A DNA stretch of 64,000 nt from Liolophura sinensis (GCF_032854445.1 NC_088295.1:18401385-18465384); one strand, 5' to 3'; numbered from the stretch's first letter, positions 48,909 through 61,014 are shown. A program made the numbers and translations. The notes: generated by a model from the sequence alone, not told the origin.

Positions 48909-51410
48909 ATGTTTAAGACGTAATAAAGCCACTGGTTAGTTTGAACTCGACTCAAAATCGCTACAAAATAAAATAAGAACAATGTAGAGCAACACAAAGG
49001 AGTCGCTTTATTGTTATTGTCTGTGGGATTTCATTTACACAAATGCGCTAAAATAAATTAAATGTCTCCTCATTTAAAAACGAATGCCGAGCTCTTGAAA
49101 GAACTTGTTCGTCTCCAATATTTATTTCTTCTAAAAAAGGTCTCTTCGCCTTTTTTGTCACACCTCCTTCAGCTTAATTCCTCGCTTTAAGGCCTGGATT
49201 TTGCACGAAGTCTTCCAATTATTGCTACAAAGCGTTTGTCGGTATTGATCGTAGGATGAATTTAAATAGAATGTTGTAACTACCGTTACGGTTTACCGAT
49301 ATAAAGTATCTTTAGGCGCTTTTAAACTCTGTACAAGTCTTCCACACATAGTTTTGTGTTTTGCACGGCAGAATAAACTCTTGTGTGGTGAGATATTTTG
49401 TTATATATAATTCATAATACACATAATACAGAACTGGTAAGCGTGACCTTTTCATGTGCCACACAGGTCAGATGAACGATTGGCACTACCCACGTATTTG
49501 GTATTAATGTAAGGAAGTCCATCGAGACGTTTCGTCTATTATGTACTTGAACAGAGGATATGGCCTTCCATATTAATCCCAGGGTACCATCGTGTGTGCA
49601 TGTGTGGGAGTGCATCTTTTTAAGTCAGCTGGATTTGTATGTGACAGAGCAAAAATGTGGAGTAATTTATTCGGACAGCCAATCATCGGTTTGTGATCGA
49701 TCGGCCATGCGCCTGCAGTCAGATGGTCACGATGTCCTAGGAGTCACGCGCTATAACAAATGTTGGAGGAAGGGAGTCAGAATGAATGAACCGTCTCTCT
49801 CTCCAATATCATCTACTTCTCAGTGGCCTATTGTTTCATCATCAATCCACACGCAAACGGAAGCGATGGTTAGGAAAAGCACAGGATTCTAAGAAAGCAG
49901 TGAATTATTGATGCACCATAGACAGATGAAGACAAGAAGAAACACCTGTACACAGCATTAACACTACATTTCTCCCTCGCCTTCTTCGATGGAGGTGTTA
50001 CACAATGACTTATTTGAAGCAGACATTCTCGAGAATCTACTAATCACAAACGTGCTGAGGCGTCCAGGACAAAAACAGGTTCTTAGGTTGTGGATGCAGC
50101 ACCAAACTGCTCATTTACGAAGCTAAAGATGTCTTATCTTTCTGGAAATTTATTTAGCTTTGAAGGATTAAGCATACTTAGACACCTATATCCGTTAACG
50201 AAAGGAAATTGTTTCGGACGGTAGCAAGGAATTTGGGACTTACAGAAGCTGCCGTGAGCATCAAACTGAACACATGGTAGTGGTAGTCTCTGCTATACAT
50301 CCATTTTCATTTTCTCTTTCCTCCTCAATTAGTCGGTATAACTAAATCAACAAAGACAAGAACGTAACATCTGGAAGAGATTTCAACTTGCTTCAACAAT
50401 TTATTAAATGGCCGTGCCACGCATTGGGCAGATATTTTCATCTCCTATGTGTACATATATCACTACAAATGGTAACTGAGTAACTACATTCAAATGATGA
50501 AGATGAAAATATGTACATGTGCAGGTATTACATTCGCTCTAGAATAAACATGATCGACTTGTCATAGACAAATTATTAGGTTTACCAATTTAAAGTTACC
50601 ATGTCTGTAAGCTCTTGCTCCCATAAATGTGCTACCACATTTATGCCAAACTTCGCACCTACAAGGTGTAGGCATTCTCCTCAAGGTCTTACAATGTTTC
50701 GCTTTTACATCGAACATCATGCAATTCCATCTTTGTTAGAATGATCTTTGAGAGGCTTTCATCTCTACTCTCCCGTGAAGGTCATCTCAACAACAGTGAG
50801 TGAACTCTTTACACGCTGAAAGACTTCTTTCGAGATACATAGATACAATATTTTCATGACGTCAGCACATGACGAGTTATTTACAGAATGATGAACATCA
50901 CAATCTCACGATGAAGCAAAGCTTTATGTACAGGTCCGCTCCTGCGGGCGGGATATGTAAGGCTCGTACATTGTACACTACAGTGACCTACTTACCAGTT
51001 CTCTTTGTAATCTCTTTCGTATATAGGATGAGCTGATTAACTCCGCATTTAACTCCTAAAACGGGGCTTGTCTCTCAAACTAATTGGAGAAGGTCTAGGA
51101 TGTAAATACCAAATATTCGCATTCGTACCTCTTTAGAACTGGCATATATCAGCTATGAGTTAAACACACGACTTAAACGCATATTCTTAAGATGCTTTTC
51201 GCTCTTTTAGAGAACAAATCCATGGGTATATGTGTGTACTTAGCCATACCTATTGGCTACATTTCGAGTTATTCCTAGTGATTAGAACTGTCAGCGTAAC
51301 GCCTCTTGTACAGTGGCAAAGCTCCTACAATTTCTACTCAGAGCATAACGTCATACTCATACGAATTCTTCATGAGTTTCGTAAAAAAGTAAAAACAGGA
51401 GAACTACAAA
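48909..51410. other. Spacer downstream of transporter B, no supported feature
   Basis: About 2.5 kb. Short ORFs only, none with a recognisable domain or splice structure. Confidence 0.5.
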
Positions 51411-51416
51411 TTTATT
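51411..51416 (-). terminator. Possible transporter B polyadenylation signal
   Basis: AATAAA on the - strand lies 22 nt past the stop codon. It would give a very short 3' UTR, so a more distal site may also be used. Confidence 0.35.
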
Positions 51417-51437
51417 CTGAGCTAAGATCAGCCTTGT

Positions 51438-52100
51438 TTAATTTCCTGTCGGGTGGAGCATAGCCGAATTCTCAAAATCAATGGGTGCCTTCTCCTCGCT
51501 GGGTTGAACAAAATCCTCTGCCAACGATCCGTAGTCCGAGATGATGTCCTCCCTGGACAGCTTTAGTGCCGGGTTTACGTTGCCTTTATATTCCTTTATG
51601 GGAGTTATTGCTGATAGCTCACTGGTGGGCTCTTTCGTCGCTAGGGCTATATTCTCCTCAGGAATCTTTACAATACAGTTAAAGAAATCGTAACGCCTGG
51701 GAATTTTGCCACTCTCGAAAAGGTACTTTAACAAATAGGACACAAAGATCACAGTGAATAGATTCAACAACATGGACAGCGTCTTGAAGGGAAAGTTCTG
51801 GGTTTTGGTCTCAGCGTTGTACATAGGATACTCTATTAATGCTGGTATAGAAATGGCATCTTCCCCGCCCGACAAACGGAAGAATAGGCCAACAATATAA
51901 CCGGATAAAGACCCGTAAGTATTTGTCCCTCGAAAATACACAACGCACACGAGTTGGGGAAACAGGATGACGTAGACAAGGTCCGAGCAAAGGTACCAGA
52001 GGAAATAAATGGAGTCCACGGTAATGGCCATAATAGTAGCTAGAATCCCCACCCCTAGGGTGGCCCCACGCATCACCCAGATGATCTCGCGTTCAGAGGC
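51438..52100 (-). CDS. SLC5A7: Transporter B exon 8, C-terminus and stop
   Basis: 663 nt including TAA. Encodes [53 protein letters not shown] and a polar tail ending MLHPTGN that differs strongly from that of A. Confidence 0.95.
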   Translation of the reverse strand, partial: ASEREIIWVMRGATLGVGILATIMAITVDSIYFLWYLCSDLVYVILFPQLVCVVYFRGTNTYGSLSGYIVGLFFRLSGGEDAISIPALIEYPMYNAETKTQNFPFKTLSMLLNLFTVIFVSYLLKYLFESGKIPRRYDFFNCIVKIPEENIALATKEPTSELSAITPIKEYKGNVNPALKLSREDIISDYGSLAEDFVQPSEEKAPIDFENSAMLHPTGN

Positions 52101-55100
52101 CTGTGAAGGAAAGACACAAATGTTGAAAACATTTCATAACTTGCATGCTATCTGCAAAATTTAAGTTTCCCCGAATCTTCATTTCATTTGAATATGAATT
52201 TTTAAATGTCTGATAATGAGTATAGACTGCAGATGGGGTTTTAGATAGCAACTTTCTGTTCCGACGTTTTGTCTTGCCATTTGATCTATCTGATTGTATT
52301 TTTTTTCTTACGTGTTATCTGAAAATGTTGATTTGTGAGAGAGTGTTGCAACTTTTTGTGTAGAAAGAGTCCATGAGTTCTGTCTGATTGTGAGTTTGAA
52401 GTTTGTTCTTACGTTTTCTCTGAAGATAAGTTTGTAGACGTTCCGTGCGAACATGGAGCTAGCGGAGAGGATAGAGGAGTCTGCAGACGACATGACGGCG
52501 GCGGACACTGCTCCCAGCCCGATGAATGAGATGACGTCAGGACAGAGGTACTGGAGCACCAGGGGTAGGATCAACTTCTGTTCCTTCTGAGGAATTGGCA
52601 CGGCACCTTTATAGTCAGTTTGATTCCAGTCTAACAGAAAGAATGGAATATTGAAATGCAACATGCACCAGTAAATACCAAATAAATATAAGATATATGA
52701 TATGAGTCTTAATAACAGCTCTCAAATTAACCAAGGCATTAAAACGTAAAGAAGAATGTCTTTAAAATAACAGATAACAAATAAAAAATTTAACATATGT
52801 GCAAACTAATCTGGAAGTCACTGTAGTTAAGCTACAGAAAGAAATCAGAATGGGTAGAATTGCTGGTCCATTCACACACCGTCCACTCTAATCTGCGTGT
52901 TTCCCCGCTGGGTCTTGTGGCTAAGAAAACAGATGGTGAATATCGCTTAATTCATCACCTGTCTTACCCACATGGTAAATCGGTTAACGACTTCATTGAT
53001 CCGCAGTACTGTGCAGTAACTTAGTCAAATCTAGATCATGCCATTCAAATGATTCAGAACACTAGGCAAATCAGCTTTCCTCGCAAAGATTGACATTAAA
53101 TCAGCATTTCGGCTACTCCCAATTGACTCTGGAGACTTTGATCAGATGGGCATTAAATTTTGCAGGGAGTACTTCTTCGATAAATGTTCACCGATGGGCT
53201 GTTCCGCTTCATGCTCAACTTTTGAGTGTTTTGGAACATTCGTTCAATGGTGCGTGAAAATCCAGAGTGGATTAGAAAGCCTTTTGCATCATCTTGATGA
53301 TTTTCTCTTTGCAGGTCAGACTGAGACTGCTGAGTGCCATCAGATGACGCAGGCTTTCTGTACAGTGTGTGCAGATTCAGGAATACCTATAGCTAAGGAG
53401 AAAAGCGAACACCCTTGTTGTAAGCTAACGCACTTGTGGTTAGAGCTCGATTCAGAGGAGCTCGTAGTGCGAATTCCGTTAGATAAATAACAACAACTGA
53501 GCATAAAATTGCAGCAAGTTATGATAAAAGATAAGATTACCTTAAGAGAATATCAATCCTTAATCGGTTTACTCAATTTTGCCTTTAAAGCCGTCGCTCC
53601 CAATCGAACTTTTTGTCAGAGGCTGATTAACGTCACGATCGGAATAAGTGAGCCACACCATCAGAGTATCAGACTCAATGAGAGCCTATGTCTCTATGTG
53701 GTTAGAGTTTTTACGCAATTGTAACGATACCACTATGTTTTTAGGTCAGCCGTGGATCTCCATTGATGTGTTACAAGTCTTTTTTGGATGCTGCAGGTGG
53801 TGTGGGTATGGCTGTGTACTTCAGTGGTCGATGGGGAGGGTCTGCATGGTCCCCTTACTGGGTTAAAGCAGGGTTAGTTAAAGATATAACATTCCTCGAG
53901 CTTTTTCCTCTGGTAGTCGCTATTAACCTCTGGGGCCCACAGCTACAGAACACGAAGATTCTGTTTCGTTCTGAAAACTCGGCCGTGGTAAAGATAGTAA
54001 ACAAGCAAACTTCTCGATCGAAGCCAGTTATGAGATTGATCCGCTCTTTGGTATTATCTTGCCTTAAGCACAATATTTTGTCCAAAGCGAAGCATATAGC
54101 TGGCATAGATAACGGTATCTGTGATGCCATTTCAAGTTTCCAGTGCCCGATTCCGTCGTTTGGCACCCCATGCAGACCCTCAGCCAACCAAGTTGGTTGC
54201 ATGCCTGTTGAAAGTTTTAGGACTGAATCAGCTGAATCAAACTATAGCCGGTACCCGTATGTCGCTCATTTGTCACGCCGACAGCTCTCAACTGTGAGAT
54301 TGTGGCACCTTATTTGGCGGGTATTGGTTGTTACCATAGATTTGATGGGTTTTCCGACCCAACACAAAATTTCATTGTATTAGGCTCCGCAGTTTGTTGC
54401 ATAGTTAAAGATCGTTCCTTTTCAAACATGCCTCTCCCGAGTTTATTTCAGATTTTCAGCTCACCTTGGTGTGAGGACAGCCTCAATAATGGGGTCCAGT
54501 TACATCTATTGGGCGACCACTATGTAAAATCGGTGGGAAACATCCTGGACATCTTTCCTCGTCTAAACTTGAACTTCAATGGTAGAAGAGGAATGAAGTG
54601 CACCAGTCTGCTGTCAACGACCAAGTATAGACCGTGTCGTAGCCCAGCACTAGACATCTTACTCATCCATTTGGGAACAAATGATCTGTGTAGCATACCA
54701 CTTCACGAACTGATGAGACTGGTGGGACGGATGAAAGCAGGTTTCAATGCCTTGAAAGGCTTGCTGCCAGAGTGTAACATTGGCTATTCTCACATGTTGC
54801 CGCGGTTAAGTTGGCGTGGTGCACGCGACGTGTAGGCTGTTGAAATCGCGCGTAAAGGGACGAATAAGTCCGTGAGTTCGCATGTGTTGTACATGGTGGA
54901 TTTCTTGTCAGCTATCCTGATATTCATCGAACATTACCTGCGCTATACTGGGATGACGGTGTTCACATGAGTGAAGTTGAGTGTGACTTTCTCCTTAACA
55001 CCCTGGAAGGCGCTTTAGAAGGCGTTTATTTGAGAAATGAGCGTTCAGTGGCTCTAAATTTTTTAACAAACTTTAGCTTAATTTGCTTAATAGAGAATGT

Positions 55101-58100
55101 AATCAGTTTGCCATGGAATAGGTAAATTAAGAGTGGCGATAACCTCTCGTTTGACGGAGTTCCCATGGGTATTCGGGGAGAAAATGGCACTAAATTATTT
55201 GTGTTGCGTGGTTTCTGTATCACCTGTTCGGTGTCTACTTGTGTGTACCCAAAGGACGCCGAGCAGGGATGAAGATTTGGTTAATACGGGTAGTTAAGCA
55301 CGTCTACTTGTGTCATACCCGGGGAACGCGTGTGGTTTACTCATCACTTGTTCGGTGTCTACCTGTGTCTACCCAGGGGAGGCTGAACAAGGTGAAAATT
55401 GTTCTTACCGTTTTTCACAAAGGGGAGTTCACCGTAGCGTGTAACACGGGGACCCAGGTCTATATTATACCCACGGGAACCGTCATTCTTGATAGTGTAT
55501 TATTATGATAAACATGGCAAACTTCTAATCTTCTCTTGTGGTTTTGATTCAATGGTTGTTAAGCTCTTCTCCTAAATAGTGGGAGCGACTAACTTGATAA
55601 CTGAAGATTTTCAAGGTATGAAATCTATTATGTTAGTCAGTCACACTTCATATAAATTTTTACAGGCCCACAGATGCGCAGCAGATAATTCACCTTCGTC
55701 TCCAAATACTTTCAATCCAGTGAAATCTCTGTAAATATTTGTCCGCTAGAGGCCTTTTCTAGAGAATACTAGAATACTAGAATAGTATCATGTATCATAT
55801 TTACTGAATATTGACACACGCACTCTTCTGTAAAACTGTATCTCGACATAAATATATGTCCTGTATTACTGTCTGAGCACAGTTCTGTAAAGTTACTTTA
55901 GTAAACTACTCAATAACTATAGCTAGATAGACCCGCGATTAACAACATGACTACATGTCCCAATGCCTTCATCTCGGAATGTCTAGAGCACGCACCTGTG
56001 ACAGAGGCTACTGCCCCGATAAGCACCGCAGGAAGGGCCATGACGATACAGCCTACAGCGGCAACATACGACAGCATCTGAGCCCGGAACGCTGTCTTAG
56101 AGGACAACACCCGCTGGAAGTACACCTGAAATAAACAACGACCTCTATTTTATATCATCCAAATAAGCAGTTTGTAAACTGCTGTTGAAATGAGATCGTT
56201 GCCTTTCTGGGGCAACCAAAAACCCGATTGGGAATTTCACTTAAGAAATACTTTGGTAATCGCACAAAATCCGTGCAGAGGTAAACCATGTCATTCTCCT
56301 TAGAAATGTACAACTTGGCCACCTTGATAAATCACCGAAAAATTTGGAAGTTTTTAGTTAACTAATTATCCAAGAGCTAAAACACGTCAACATTTCTTTT
56401 GATCCAACAGAATTGTGAAATCCTGGTTTCATACAAAATAGTTCTGTAAGGCAGTTTTACACATTTCAGCAGAACCTGGTCTGTGTAATAAAACCCAGAC
56501 ATTCTGTAAATATATCAACAAGTGACAACAACTGAAATGATTAGACGGGCTGAAGTTAATTCATTTAAGTGCTTGTTTTAGTTTTACCATGATAATGATG
56601 TAATATACAGTAATATTAAAGTCTGTCTCGGAACAGGCATACTGCTTATGTAATACTTTCATATCATCGCTAAGGCAACAGCAGGGTTGCCACGTTCCAA
56701 ACACGTTTCCGTCATGACATTACACTAAAAGACTTTCAGCGTAGGGAGAAAAACCAGAGCAACGACGACAGTGTAATAGTTGGCAAATGGTGGCAAAATG
56801 CGGAGAAATACGGCTTCTTGTCAGGTTACCTCAAACAGGATTTTATGTAATGTAAATGTTTACGTAAATGCATTACATGACTCATCTCCGAAATGAACAG
56901 AAAACAAATCTTATCAATCGGTAAAAACACTTTATGCGGCTTCTCGTGCTGTATGGGTAGCGAGAGAATAATTGGCCTTACCTGCCAGGGGATTCCCCCA
57001 AATATGAGAAGCAAAGAGGAGTCGATGTAAAAACCGGTATCCTTGGGGTCTAGAGTCTTGATCCACACTTCAGTGGCGTTAGCTGTGATACTTCCTACTG
57101 CGTCATTGGTCAACGCGAAGGGAAAGGCCAGCCACTGCACGACACACCAGAACAGAACAAATATGCATGTACACATCACTCAGTAATGTACTCACTTAGT
57201 AGGTCTCAATAAAACCACAACACCAGTTAAAACACCTTTATACGCCATGCTTCATGCGTTATGTGGTAGAGACAATCAAGTAGCACACTTCTTTTCTTGT
57301 TTTAATATGAACTCAGTTATGCTTTGTTGCGTAGTTGTCCCGTAGTCAAGTCAAAGGATTTATTCGCGCATTTGTCAGATTTAGTATTTTACATCCTGCG
57401 AGGTATCAAAGGCGAAATCGATTGTGTCATGGATTCACATGCGTTGACAGGGCAGAGTTGAAGAATATCTTACTTAAATGACGGTGGCCTAGTTTATGGG
57501 TAGAAAAAACCTTGCTAAGCCAGAAGGGACCACCGCACCTTGTGAGTACCAGACAAACCTCCTAACGTGAGGCCACAGTGGCATTAAAGCAGCGAGAGCT
57601 GCATTTCGACAGGTGTACAATTTGATCAAGGGCTCGTTGTCTAAACTGGAAGATAGTATTGAAACTTGATATTACACGAGCAGATATTCATTCATCATAA
57701 TCATAGTTCTGATTATACAAAATACACTGGTTTATTATACATACCAGCCCAATAAATATGCAGAAAAGTTGTATGACGTCCGTGTACGCCACTGAGTAGA
57801 GGCCCCCGAATAAGGTGTACATTAGGGCTATCAGAGCTGAGACGATAATCGATACGGTATTGTCCAGTTCGATTATCACAGATAATGTGGCACCTATTGA
57901 AAAAACACACATATATATGTTATTAATAATATATACTACTTTGCTTTTAACCAGCAAAACGGTTATCCACACAAGAAATTATTCTGAATAAATTGCTATT
58001 GCATTAGCCTAACCAGGCTCTTGTGGGATACGTGAGATTCACAATAAGTAGAGCGTCACTGTTTTCATGGAGAGAAGCGATGATTTAAGAATATGCGCTT

Positions 58101-60515
58101 ATTGATCACTAAAGATTCTAATTAAGTGACGAAAATCATAATCCAGCGGGACAGTAAAGTAACTCTATTTGAGCATATAAATATACCCAGCATAAATAGA
58201 CAAGACATTTACATTTCCAGGGAAAAAACGTGTCATTTGTTCTTTCAGTACGGTATTTAGTTTCCACTTTGACTTGGTAGTTATTTATATACACTTAGGT
58301 ATTTGTCTAAAAACACTGAAAGTGACAGATGATACGATGTCTACCCGTGTAAGACATTATATTAAAACTGATTCCTGAACGATTTGGTCTCAATCCACCT
58401 CCACACTCAAGCCAATATTGATTTTATCACAGTATAAATAGAGACACAAAGTGTAGTATTTATAGACAGACAAGATAGTGTACAAATTATGTACTGTTTG
58501 CTCAGGTCTGGGAAATGAAGTGGGCGAAAATAGGGTGGTATTTTTTAAAACCTAGTGATTAAAATGTATCAAGTGAAGACTCTTTCGAAGAAACTGAGCG
58601 GAATTGTGGGCATGGCCTTTGGTGAGACGCTCTATTTATAGGACCGGTTGAGAGAAGAAATCTTGGTGATAAAGGTTACTTCTGGAACCTGTTCTACAAA
58701 GCCGGTAAATAGGTTTACAAGGACACTATGAAATATAGCGAAAGTAAATTCTACTTTGAAACAAAATACGGGAGCACCATGTTAGTTACTACTGAGTGAA
58801 TAGCTATAAGATGTGTAACAGGTGTATAGTTACAAGATGCGCCATATGCAATATGTATTAACACGAGATACACGGATATTTTAAAATGGGTCGCCAGAGT
58901 GTATCTGTGGGAAGTGTCACCATTGTATGCATACAGAATGTATTACAAGATAAATTGTGTCTCCAATGTACGCTCCGTGTTGAATGTGCCACCATATGTG
59001 TTTGTAAAATGTGGCAACATAAAATATCTGTAGGATGTACCACCATAATGTATTACCGCGTAAATTTTTATATTCGTCACCAGGATACATGTATATCTGT
59101 AGAATGTTGTACCGGGATATATATGTCGAGTGAGTGAGTGATTGGGGTTTAACGTCGTACTCTATATATGTAGAATGTGGTACCACAATATACGTGTATC
59201 TGTAGAATGTAGCATTGGAATATATCTGTGAAATGTAGGACTGGAATATATCTGTAGAATTTGGCACCACTGAATGTCTAAAGAATGCAATACTAGCTAA
59301 ATTTATGGACGGGTAGCCAATATTGATTGCTTGATTTATTGATTGATCTGTTTCTTTATTTGGTGTTCAACACCATACTCAGGACTTGAATATGTGTCAC
59401 CAGTGTATATCACCAGGTAGCCTATATGTAAAGACTGTGGCAATGGTATATATTTGTACGTATGTATGTGTATATGTATGCATGCTTGGGGTTTAACGTC
59501 GTACTTAACAATATTTCTGTCATATAACGATGAGGAGTGACTAGGTGAGTGTGCATATATTGTGTCTTCTTGTGGCAGGGCAAGCCAATGCGGCCAAAGT
59601 TCTGCCGCCACTAACCTGCGCTAATCTCTCAATGCTGAGCGCCAAACGAAGCAGCAAGTATCATTTTAAAGTCTTTGATATGACCCGACCCGGGTTTGAT
59701 CCCGGGCTCTAATCATTAGGCCACCGAAGCAGCCGGTATATATTTGTAGATTGTTTCCTAAGTGTATGTGTCTTTATGGTTTGGCATGTCTCTGTAAATG
59801 TCTCCGGGTGTGTCAGACATACCAAGCGCAGAAAGGATGGCAGCTGACCAGAACGTCTCCCCCAAAAGGGCTGGAATGAAGAGCAGGCCGCCCATGCGCC
59901 CTCCGTATTGTCTCTGGAAAGGATCCAGCATAGTCACATAGCCTTCCTCTCTCATCCGCTTGGCAAAAAACAAACCGCCTGTATTACAAAAGATATCAAT
60001 GTAGAAAGTAAAACCAGAGCAGAGACGACAGTGTGATGCTTGGCATGTTTAAAATCAGGCCTCCGGTGAATTTACCTAGTTATATGAATGAAAACCTCCA
60101 CTGGACAAAAAACCTTCGCAAAATAGTAAAAATACCGAACAGAAAAAGAAAGGGTGAACATCGTGTTACAATCATATTTATTTGCTCATGAATATGTTTT
60201 ATGGGCATGATGGAAGACCTTACATGATGGCCGACATTATTTGTATTGTTCACATGGTCAAAAGTCAAAATTTTTGTAAAAAGCAATTCTGTACAAATCC
60301 TTGTGGAATGTTTCCAAACCTGTTAGATATATAAAATTGCTTATAATTTACGCATCGTTTCTGTCTTTGATGCTGCAGTCTACAGTAATTTATATCTACT
60401 GACATACCAATGGCCAGACTGAGAGCATATCCAAAAGGCGCCTGACACCAGACCAGACCACTGCCGTAGATGATCTCCGCCGTGCCGTTTATGTAGGCGC
60501 CACCTACCCAGGTCG
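51438..60515 (-). CDS. SLC5A7: High-affinity choline transporter, copy B (first exon outside window)
   Basis: Tandem paralogue of copy A in the same orientation. Seven exons (60515-60408, 59978-59823, 57893-57745, 57134-56982, 56125-55996, 52630-52413, 52100-51438) have exactly the same sizes as exons 2-7 of A, and the last is 3 nt shorter. They join in one frame to TAA at 51440-51438. Blocks include [96 protein letters not shown] and [19 protein letters not shown]. The exon with the start codon is not seen up to 64000; intron 1 of A is 5.6 kb, so it probably lies outside. B matches CHT1 better than A at several sites. The intact frame argues for a functional gene. Intron 6 hosts a decayed retroelement in the opposite orientation. 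Confidence 0.93.
52413..52630 (-). CDS. SLC5A7: Transporter B exon 7
   Basis: 218 nt. Encodes [35 protein letters not shown] and [19 protein letters not shown]. Acceptor CTGTTAG, donor GTAAGA. Confidence 0.94.
53146..53490 (+). pseudogene. Reverse transcriptase fragment of the retroelement
   Basis: An intact 114-codon stretch of the RT palm. It has [20 protein letters not shown] and HLDDFLFAG, characteristic of DIRS-type RTs, which use LDD rather than the retroviral xDD context. The upstream half of the palm is out of frame after a small deletion near 53080. Confidence 0.8.
53763..54383 (+). pseudogene. RNase H domain fragment of the retroelement
   Basis: 206 codons. [12 protein letters not shown] and [20 protein letters not shown] give the first acidic residues, [13 protein letters not shown] the third block (Glu in place of the usual Asp), and GICDAIS the last Asp. 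The end of the frame drifts into the recombinase region out of frame. Confidence 0.75.
54302..54835 (+). pseudogene. Recombinase remnant joined to SGNH hydrolase
   Basis: 177 codons. Residues 3-27 match the N-terminal domain of DIRS/Ngaro-type tyrosine recombinases. From about residue 68 an SGNH hydrolase begins: LLGDH (block I, Ser replaced by His), [16 protein letters not shown] (block III) and [10 protein letters not shown]. The Asp-His block DDGVHMS lies in another frame at 54952-54972. The recombinase catalytic part is deleted between the two. Confidence 0.7.
55218..55400. repeat. Sub-repeats at the 3' end of the retroelement
   Basis: CACCTGTTCGGTGTCTACTT at 55221 recurs as CACTTGTTCGGTGTCTACCT at 55345, with an intermediate TCTACTTGTGTCATACCCGG. 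These probably belong to the split or terminal repeats that such elements carry. Confidence 0.5.
55996..56125 (-). CDS. SLC5A7: Transporter B exon 6
   Basis: 130 nt. Encodes [20 protein letters not shown] and [17 protein letters not shown]. Acceptor TATTTCAG, donor GTGCGT. Confidence 0.94.
56982..57134 (-). CDS. SLC5A7: Transporter B exon 5
   Basis: 153 nt. Encodes [25 protein letters not shown] and FGGIPWQ. The donor is GTAAGG, unlike the GTTCGT of copy A. No minisatellite follows. Confidence 0.94.
57745..57893 (-). CDS. SLC5A7: Transporter B exon 4
   Basis: 149 nt. Encodes [19 protein letters not shown] and [20 protein letters not shown]. Donor GTATGT, phase 0. Confidence 0.94.
58830..59300. 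repeat. Degenerate roughly 30-bp tandem array in transporter B intron 3
   Basis: Many diverged units of the form ATATCTGTAGAATGTGGCAC plus CACAAT. Pieces of the same array continue at about 59390-59458 and 59749-59790, so it was split by later SINE insertions. Confidence 0.75.
59127..59162 (-). mobile_element. 36-bp SINE tail insertion with 9-bp target duplication
   Basis: Only GAGTGAGTGAGTGATTGGGG plus TTTAACGTCGTACTC of the SINE family 2 tail is present. TATATATGT flanks it at 59118-59126 and 59163-59171. It is inserted within the degenerate 30-bp array. Confidence 0.75.
59320..59388 (-). repeat. SINE family 1 3' fragment
   Basis: GATTTATTGATTGATCTG, TTTGGTGTTCAACACCATAC and TCAGGAC resemble the family 1 tail in reverse. 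Old and diverged. Confidence 0.45.
59459..59734 (-). mobile_element. SINE family 3, full-length, with perfect 14-bp target duplication
   Basis: On the - strand it starts CCGGCTGCTTCGGTGGCCTA, with ATGATTAGAGCCC as A-box-like and GGGATCAAACC as B-box-like sequence. The body contains GCCACAAGAAGACACAAT, and the tail is GTACGACGTTAAACCCCAAG followed by (ATAC)n. GGTATATATTTGTA flanks it at 59445-59458 and 59735-59748. It inserted into the degenerate array. Confidence 0.88.
59823..59978 (-). CDS. SLC5A7: Transporter B exon 3
   Basis: 156 nt. Encodes [20 protein letters not shown] and [17 protein letters not shown]. It keeps the FFAK and LLFIPAL residues of CHT1 that A has changed. Confidence 0.94.
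60408..60515 (-). CDS. SLC5A7: Transporter B exon 2
   Basis: 108 nt, same size as in A. Encodes [19 protein letters not shown] and [14 protein letters not shown]. Donor GTATGT. Confidence 0.94.
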
Positions 60516-61014
60516 CTGAAGGCAAAACAAAAATTATGTTTTATTGGATGACATTTTCGTCTGAGATACTTGAGAGCATCTTAGAGAGACGACCACTGAC
60601 CTACAACGGTTATAGGGATATACTCATTATTATGCTGAAGTATCAGCAAATAAGGCTACGTCCTGGCCAGTGGTTGACATTCCCTCTGCCACATGTCAAA
60701 TTAGGTGCAGCTTTACTCAGAACCCTAGATGTAATAACATTACACAAAACTGTCGTGAAGGTCTTCTTCAGATACAATATATAGATCCATAAATGTCAAA
60801 TGTGAAGTATTATTAGGAAACGATGTAATGATATCAGGCGTTTTGCTGAGCATTTTTTAAATGTCATGGTCATTAAATTGGGAGAAAAAAAAACAGATGG
60901 ATGGAAATGCAGTTTTCAGTACGTGATATCCGAACGTGAAGCAATTCCTTTTGATAAAACGGAAAAGGTAATTGTGATTTAAAATGTGAGTTTAGCAAAC
61001 TTATCTTTGCCTAG

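Larger units (their letters stand above)
52830..55510 (+). mobile_element. Decayed tyrosine-recombinase retroelement (DIRS/Ngaro-like) with SGNH hydrolase
   Basis: It sits in transporter B intron 6, antisense to the gene. In order: a reverse transcriptase ([35 protein letters not shown], then HLDDFLFAG with catalytic Asp pair at 53296-53301), RNase H ([30 protein letters not shown]), a recombinase N-terminal remnant ([20 protein letters not shown], near 54308-54370) and an SGNH hydrolase (GDH, HLGTND, DDGVHMS). Stops and frameshifts break the frame (for example a TAG near 53023), the recombinase catalytic half is missing, the RNase H reads SEN where DN is usual, and the hydrolase nucleophile Ser of GDS is His. 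It is a dead copy. Family placement is by motif recognition. Confidence 0.82.

Noticed and set aside
53146..54835. Active reverse transcriptase or esterase gene
   Set aside because: Stops, frameshifts, a deleted recombinase core and replaced catalytic residues show a decayed element.
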